This document shows, in pieces, positions 6,209 to 9,979 of a stretch of DNA of 9,979 bases. How positions within the stretch are numbered: position 1 is the first letter of the stretch; each line of letters opens with the position of its first letter. The stretch spans positions 1-9,979 of the forward strand of contig CAZJDM010000157.1 of NCBI GenBank assembly GCA_964544765.1, given 5' to 3'. The position numbers and the translations under genes are program-made. The notes below the pieces were generated by a model. It was not told the origin of the DNA and made no database searches. It worked only from the letters and a program-made list of their open reading frames with translations. The DNA is from CAZJDM01 sp964544765 (GTDB taxonomy: Bacteria > Bdellovibrionota_B > Oligoflexia > CAYFLR01).

Positions 6209-7627
6209 TTACCCTACAGGCAAGCTAACTTGAAAAACTGTCTTTCCCGGTTTGCTTTTAACCGTTATTGTACCATCATGATATCTAACAATTTTTTCAC
6301 AAATCGTGAGACCCAATCCTAGCCCAAATGATAATCCTGATACCTTGGTTGTTACATCGGGTTTAAAAATATTGGAAATTATATTTTTAGGGATTCCAGG
6401 ACCATTATCTTCAATGGTAACTATCACTCTTTCACCATCTTTACTTACTTTACTGTCTTTATCTTTAACATTAACTTCCTCTGCCTCCCTAACTTCCTTT
6501 TGTAAATAGCTTTTTATTCTTATCGTTGGTTCTGAAGTATTATTATTGACTAAACTCTCACAAGCATTTTTTACAATATTGGTCCATAACTGAATCAACT
6601 CTCCTTTATTAGCGGTAATCAAGGGAATTTCACCAACATTCAAAATCAATTCTACTCTTTTAGTTATGTTATGAATCAAGGCTAATGCGGAACTAATGGT
6701 TTCGTTTACATCTTGTCCAGCCTTTGTCTCTATATGTTTAGCTCCAAGCGTTTTTACTGATTGAACCACATGAGCCGATTGATCAGAAGCTATTTTCATA
6801 TCATGAAAAGTAGCTCCCAACTCCCATGATTGAATAAGGCTATCGATAAATTTATTATCTTTCTCTTTATTTTTTCCAGAGATATATTTGGCAAATTCAT
6901 TATCGGGTATTCCAGTTTGCGCCACTTTTTTAGCGATCTTGGGCGAAAAGGAAAAATTATTACTTAATTCTTTACTTCGTTTCCTGACTTCCATTGAAGG
7001 CAAGTGATGCCCTTTATCCAATCCTGCTTGAAAAAAATTTGAATTAAAATCTGGTTGTTCCTTAAACCGTTCGCTGTGATAATCTATCAGCCATTTCACA
7101 TCACTTTTGATAACCGCAATGGCGTTATTTAATTCATGAGCAATTCCCGCTGCTAGGTTCCCTAACAACACCATTTGCTCTCTGGCAAATAATTTTTTAA
7201 TGGCCAATTCTTCTTTGGCTATTGACTCCTCTAGCTTTTTATTTCTCTTATATAGCTCATTCATTACTACCGGCATAAAATGCTGATAAAACTTTCCTCG
7301 ATTTTCATCGGGTTGTGTATCGATATAAGCTACTACCGAATCAACTTCCGCAATTACAGTTGCTGTATTCAAATGTTTAGCGGAGAAAAAACTATTTACT
7401 CCAATAAACTCACCCTCATCAACTGTAAATAAGTGCGACTGAGTACTACTGTCAAAATAAACACTAAACCCCTTAAACTGACCTTCTAACACTAAATACA
7501 GACGATTATTTTTAGTATTTTGAGTAAGAAGTTCTTCGCCGGCTTTTACCTGCAGACGTTTATCAGGATCTGAAAAATAATCTCTTATTAATTCTGATAA
7601 CTCGGGTATTTCTTGTATAGATTTCAT
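6209..7627 (-). CDS. Sensor histidine kinase with N-terminal cyclic-nucleotide-type domain
   Basis: This 472-residue protein has no membrane segment, so it is probably a cytoplasmic sensor. Residues 1-105 resemble a CRP-type cyclic-nucleotide-binding beta-barrel (KAGEELLTQN, LYLVLEGQFKGFSV, VDEGEFIGVNSFF). Residues 125-150 are a charged helix. The phosphoacceptor box LAAGIAHELNNAIAV places the histidine at H164. The proline usual after ELNN is alanine. About 100 residues (178-280) separate this from the second dimerisation helix (SAHVVQSVKTLG). The ATPase domain has the N box (IVKNACESL, N354), the G1 box (DNGPGIP, 407-413), an F-box-like IFKPDVTT and the G2 box (GLGLGL). All catalytic elements are present. 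The partner is probably the receiver protein at 9407, beyond the divergent transporter. The ligand is unknown; binding of cAMP or another nucleotide is not shown. No strong ribosome binding site precedes the ATG. Confidence 0.9.
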   Translation of the reverse strand: MKSIQEIPELSELIRDYFSDPDKRLQVKAGEELLTQNTKNNRLYLVLEGQFKGFSVYFDSSTQSHLFTVDEGEFIGVNSFFSAKHLNTATVIAEVDSVVAYIDTQPDENRGKFYQHFMPVVMNELYKRNKKLEESIAKEELAIKKLFAREQMVLLGNLAAGIAHELNNAIAVIKSDVKWLIDYHSERFKEQPDFNSNFFQAGLDKGHHLPSMEVRKRSKELSNNFSFSPKIAKKVAQTGIPDNEFAKYISGKNKEKDNKFIDSLIQSWELGATFHDMKIASDQSAHVVQSVKTLGAKHIETKAGQDVNETISSALALIHNITKRVELILNVGEIPLITANKGELIQLWTNIVKNACESLVNNNTSEPTIRIKSYLQKEVREAEEVNVKDKDSKVSKDGERVIVTIEDNGPGIPKNIISNIFKPDVTTKVSGLSFGLGLGLTICEKIVRYHDGTITVKSKPGKTVFQVSLPVG

Positions 7628-7803
7628 AATAACTTTATTATAATATTAGTATTATTAAATATCCATGGAAATAAACCAAAATTTCACTATCCATATTATA
7701 ACTAACAAGATGGGTAGAACATGTGATCAAAGGAGCGGAATCCCTTGGCACATATAGTGTTAATTAAAAGTACAAGTTTAAGAAAGTATATGAAAGGTAT
7801 TTT
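7628..7803. promoter_or_regulatory. Divergent control region between kinase and transporter genes
   Basis: This 176-base gap holds the promoters of two diverging units. Leftward, TATAAT reads on the minus strand at 7642-7637 with a partial -35 (TGGATA) 17 bases upstream, and a second minus-strand TATAAT lies at 7700-7695. Rightward, TTGGCA at 7745-7750 is a possible -35, but no good -10 follows at normal spacing. GAAAGGT at 7792-7798 is the transporter's ribosome binding site. No convincing CRP-like palindrome is seen. Confidence 0.5.
7637..7665 (-). promoter_or_regulatory. Possible kinase promoter giving a very short leader
   Basis: On the minus strand TGGATA (7665-7660), a 17-base spacer and TATAAT (7642-7637) precede the kinase ATG at 7627. 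The -10 box ends only nine bases before the start codon, so the transcript would be nearly leaderless. This fits the absence of a ribosome binding site there. The -35 matches four of six. Confidence 0.35.
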
Positions 7804-9378
7804 ATGAAAAAAGAATCATCAAGCAATTTTAGGCAAAACATTGGTATAATTGCCGGTCTTTTGTTATTTTTCATTATTCTTTTGTTACCTCCATTGGAAG
7901 GACTCAAACCCGAAGGGCAAAGAATGGCTGCTGTTGCCGCCTTAATGGCCGTTTGGTGGGTTACTGAAGCTATCCCCATACCGGCAACCGCATTGATCCC
8001 GCTTGCGCTTTTTCCGCTTCTTAAAATACTACCTAGTAAAGCTGTAGCCCCCAATTATACCAATCATTTAATATTTTTGTTTATCGGCGGATTTCTTTTA
8101 GCCGCTGCTATTCAAAAATGGAACTTACACAAACGTATTGCTTTAAACATAATCCGGATTGTAGGTACCAATCCTTATAACCTCATATTAGGGTTTATGA
8201 TAGCAACCGGATTTTTAGCCATGTGGATCTCAAATACCGCCACCGCTATGATGATGCTGCCTATCGCTATGGCAGTAGTAAATCAGTTAGCCACAAGCTC
8301 ATCATATCAGGGTAAAACTGGTCCAGAAATACATGCTTTAACCAAGAGTAATTTTGGCTCCGCATTGATGCTGGGAATTGCTTATAGTGCTTCCATTGGT
8401 GGAATTGGAACTCTAATTGGTACCCCACCCAATATCGTATTTGCCGGTTTCATTAAAGAGCTATACCCTAACGCTCCTGAAGTTGGTTTCTTACAATGGA
8501 TGTTAATGGGTGTCCCGATTGTAGTTATCTTTTTGCCTATTTGTTGGTTTGTGCTATGTCGGTTTTCAACTCAGCTACCTTTAAAGGATTTTAGTTTCGG
8601 TGATTCATCTAATAACGAAGTAATAAATAACAGTATCAAAGAACTGGGTCCTATGTCTAAAGGAGAAAGGATTGTTGCTTTAACTTTCTTAGCTACTGTT
8701 TTATTATGGATGTTTCGTAAATCTATTAAACTGGATTTTATGACCATTCCCGGCTGGACCTCTATCTTTGATCCCGCTCATGCTAAATATTTCCATGACG
8801 CGACAGTGGCTATTTTTATAGCGGTATTTATGTTTTTATGTCCGGTAAATTTAAAAAAGAGGCAATTTCTATTAGACTGGGAATCGGCTATGAAAACTAT
8901 CCCTTGGGGAATTGTTCTTTTATTTGGCGGTGGTTTTGCTATGGCCGCTGGATTTAAGGGCACAGGGCTTGATGCTTGGTTAGGGGGCATTTTGGGACAC
9001 TTAGGTGGTATACCCATGTTGGTGATGATATTTGCCATTTGTATTTTTATGACCTTCTTCACCGAAGTGACATCTAACACCGCTACTACCACCATGATGA
9101 TGCCTATCTTAGCGGCTACTGCGGTTGGTTTGGGACAACATCCGTTTTTCCTGATGATACCGGCTACCTTGTCAGCTTCTTGCGCTTTTATGCTACCAGT
9201 AGCTACTCCTCCCAACGCAATAGTATTTGGCAGTGGATGGGTAAAAATGCCGCAAATGGCGAGAACGGGGTTAATTTTAAATTTATCGGGTGTGGTTTTT
9301 ATTACCTTCATAGCCTATTTGGCCCTAATCTTTCTATTTGGAGTTCAGGTAGGCCAACTACCCGTTTGGATTAATTAA
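7804..9378 (+). CDS. DASS/SLC13-family sodium-coupled anion (probably dicarboxylate) transporter
   Basis: This is an inner-membrane carrier of the divalent anion:Na+ symporter family, which imports di- or tricarboxylates, or sulfate in some branches, with sodium. The 524-residue length is typical. Both SNT motifs that form the ion and substrate site are present: S143-N144-T145 in WISNTATAMMMLP and S424-N425-T426 in TEVTSNTATTTMMMP. Each is paired with a conserved loop, GTLIGTPPN (202-210) and PVATPPNAIVFGSG (465-478). This gives the inverted two-fold repeat of the fold. Many hydrophobic segments span 12-30, 42-75, 87-103, 125-160, 227-252, 290-303, 332-348, 365-383, 401-420 and 490-515. The start has GAAAGGT six to seven bases upstream. 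The response-regulator gene follows after 28 bases, so the two are probably one operon, divergent from the kinase. The substrate cannot be read from the sequence. Confidence 0.93.
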   Translation: MKKESSSNFRQNIGIIAGLLLFFIILLLPPLEGLKPEGQRMAAVAALMAVWWVTEAIPIPATALIPLALFPLLKILPSKAVAPNYTNHLIFLFIGGFLLAAAIQKWNLHKRIALNIIRIVGTNPYNLILGFMIATGFLAMWISNTATAMMMLPIAMAVVNQLATSSSYQGKTGPEIHALTKSNFGSALMLGIAYSASIGGIGTLIGTPPNIVFAGFIKELYPNAPEVGFLQWMLMGVPIVVIFLPICWFVLCRFSTQLPLKDFSFGDSSNNEVINNSIKELGPMSKGERIVALTFLATVLLWMFRKSIKLDFMTIPGWTSIFDPAHAKYFHDATVAIFIAVFMFLCPVNLKKRQFLLDWESAMKTIPWGIVLLFGGGFAMAAGFKGTGLDAWLGGILGHLGGIPMLVMIFAICIFMTFFTEVTSNTATTTMMMPILAATAVGLGQHPFFLMIPATLSASCAFMLPVATPPNAIVFGSGWVKMPQMARTGLILNLSGVVFITFIAYLALIFLFGVQVGQLPVWIN

Positions 9379-9406
9379 TAATTTTAATTTAATTGCAGGA
9401 GTTACT

Positions 9407-9907
9407 ATGGCCAGCAAAATTGCCATCTTAGTGGTTGAAGACCAATTGGAAGTACTAAACGCTATAGTTCATGATATCAAAGAATTAGAAGACACCTTCA
9501 TTATAGAAGAAGCCTCTTCGGTAAAAGAGGCCCGACTAATAATTGATGAACTAATACAAGAAGAAAGTAAAATAGGTCTGATTCTTTGTGATTGCGTAAT
9601 GCCTGATGCCAAAGGCACCGTTCTTTTAGAAGAAATGCAGCAACAACCAGCAACCCAGCCTACCCGCAAAATACTAATAACTGGGATGGCTGAATTGCAA
9701 GATACGATCCAGGCGGTTAACAAGGCTAATCTTAATCATTATATTGCCAAGCCCTGGGACAAGGATGAATTAGTCAAAATAGTGAAACATGAACTTACTA
9801 ATTTTGTCATTAAAGAAGAAGAGAACCTTCTTCCATACATGTCTATCCTGAACACTGAAAGGATTATGAGTGAACTTGAAAAAAGAGGTCACACTGGAGA
9901 GTACTAA
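9407..9907 (+). CDS. Receiver-only response regulator
   Basis: The 166-residue product is a CheY-like receiver. Its acidic pocket is E11-D12 (VVEDQ), the phosphoacceptor is D62 (LILCDCVMPD), the switch threonine is T92 (ILITGMAE) and the conserved lysine is K115 in AKPWDKDEL. All key residues are intact. After the domain (about residue 128) only a short tail remains (EEENLLPYMSILNTERIMSELEKRG), with no DNA-binding or enzymatic output domain. It probably acts through protein contact or as a phosphate relay. The ribosome binding site AGGAG (9397-9401) is ideally spaced from the ATG, and the gene follows the transporter after 28 bases. The likely phosphodonor is the histidine kinase at 6209-7627, based on proximity only. 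KPW after the lysine is common in receivers of relay and RpfG-like systems. Confidence 0.93.
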   Translation: MASKIAILVVEDQLEVLNAIVHDIKELEDTFIIEEASSVKEARLIIDELIQEESKIGLILCDCVMPDAKGTVLLEEMQQQPATQPTRKILITGMAELQDTIQAVNKANLNHYIAKPWDKDELVKIVKHELTNFVIKEEENLLPYMSILNTERIMSELEKRGHTGEY

Positions 9908-9979
9908 GAGAACTAGATACCTAAAATATTTGGTATTGGGTGTAAATTGTTGATTATTATCTAAAAATAATTGAAAATA
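9908..9979. other. AT-rich tail with no recognised feature
   Basis: The region after the response regulator contains a weak inverted repeat (ATACC at 9917-9921 with GGTAT about ten bases on), with mismatches inside and no following T run. I see no convincing terminator or gene start before the window ends. Confidence 0.4.

Noticed and set aside
7720..7735. Half CRP-like site TGTGA upstream of the transporter
   Set aside because: There is no matching TCACA half at the required spacing.
7745..7760. Sigma54-like promoter (TTGGCAC...) before the transporter
   Set aside because: The -24-like half is fair, but the position of the -12 element reads GTGT instead of TTGC, so the match is too weak.
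8778..9311. Minus-strand open frame of 177 codons inside the transporter gene
   Set aside because: It is a shadow of the conserved transporter frame, which carries the SNT and TPPN motifs over the same bases.

Overview
The window is AT-rich bacterial DNA (roughly one third G+C by eye). The gene types suggest a Gram-negative bacterium, most likely a proteobacterium: an ISAs1-family transposase, an exported protein with a signal peptide, a sodium-coupled anion transporter of the DASS/SLC13 family, and a two-component system. The left 2 kb, with an IS and two MITE-like hairpin elements around a gene remnant, looks like a genome tolerant of mobile DNA. No marker here fixes the genus.

Left part (1-1802): the 3' portion of an ISAs1-family insertion sequence with an intact DDE triad. 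Its right end may lie at 1320, inside a small minus-strand gene of which only about 50 codons remain. Two non-coding inverted-repeat elements sit here: a 123-bp element with perfect 26-bp terminal inverted repeats (1088-1210), and a 232-bp element that is nearly one complete palindrome with perfect 32-bp ends (1510-1741).

Middle (1803-6059): a 74-residue helical hypothetical protein (minus), a NYN/LabA-type putative ribonuclease with a clear sigma70-type promoter (plus), and, convergent to it, a 1092-codon gene (minus). That gene encodes an apparently exported protein made of about twelve diverged tandem repeats of about 68 residues. I do not recognise the repeat. It is the most novel-looking item in the window. 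Its 5' end is odd: the only in-frame start is a TTG buried in a perfect 17-bp hairpin, while a good ribosome binding site and signal-peptide start lie one base out of frame.

Right part (6209-9907): a cyclic-nucleotide-type sensor domain fused to a histidine kinase (minus), divergent from a DASS transporter followed 28 bp later by a receiver-only response regulator (plus). The split kinase/regulator pair around a transporter suggests one signalling unit that senses or controls carboxylate or other anion uptake. The kinase and the repeat protein are on the same strand, 149 bp apart, so co-transcription is possible but not shown.
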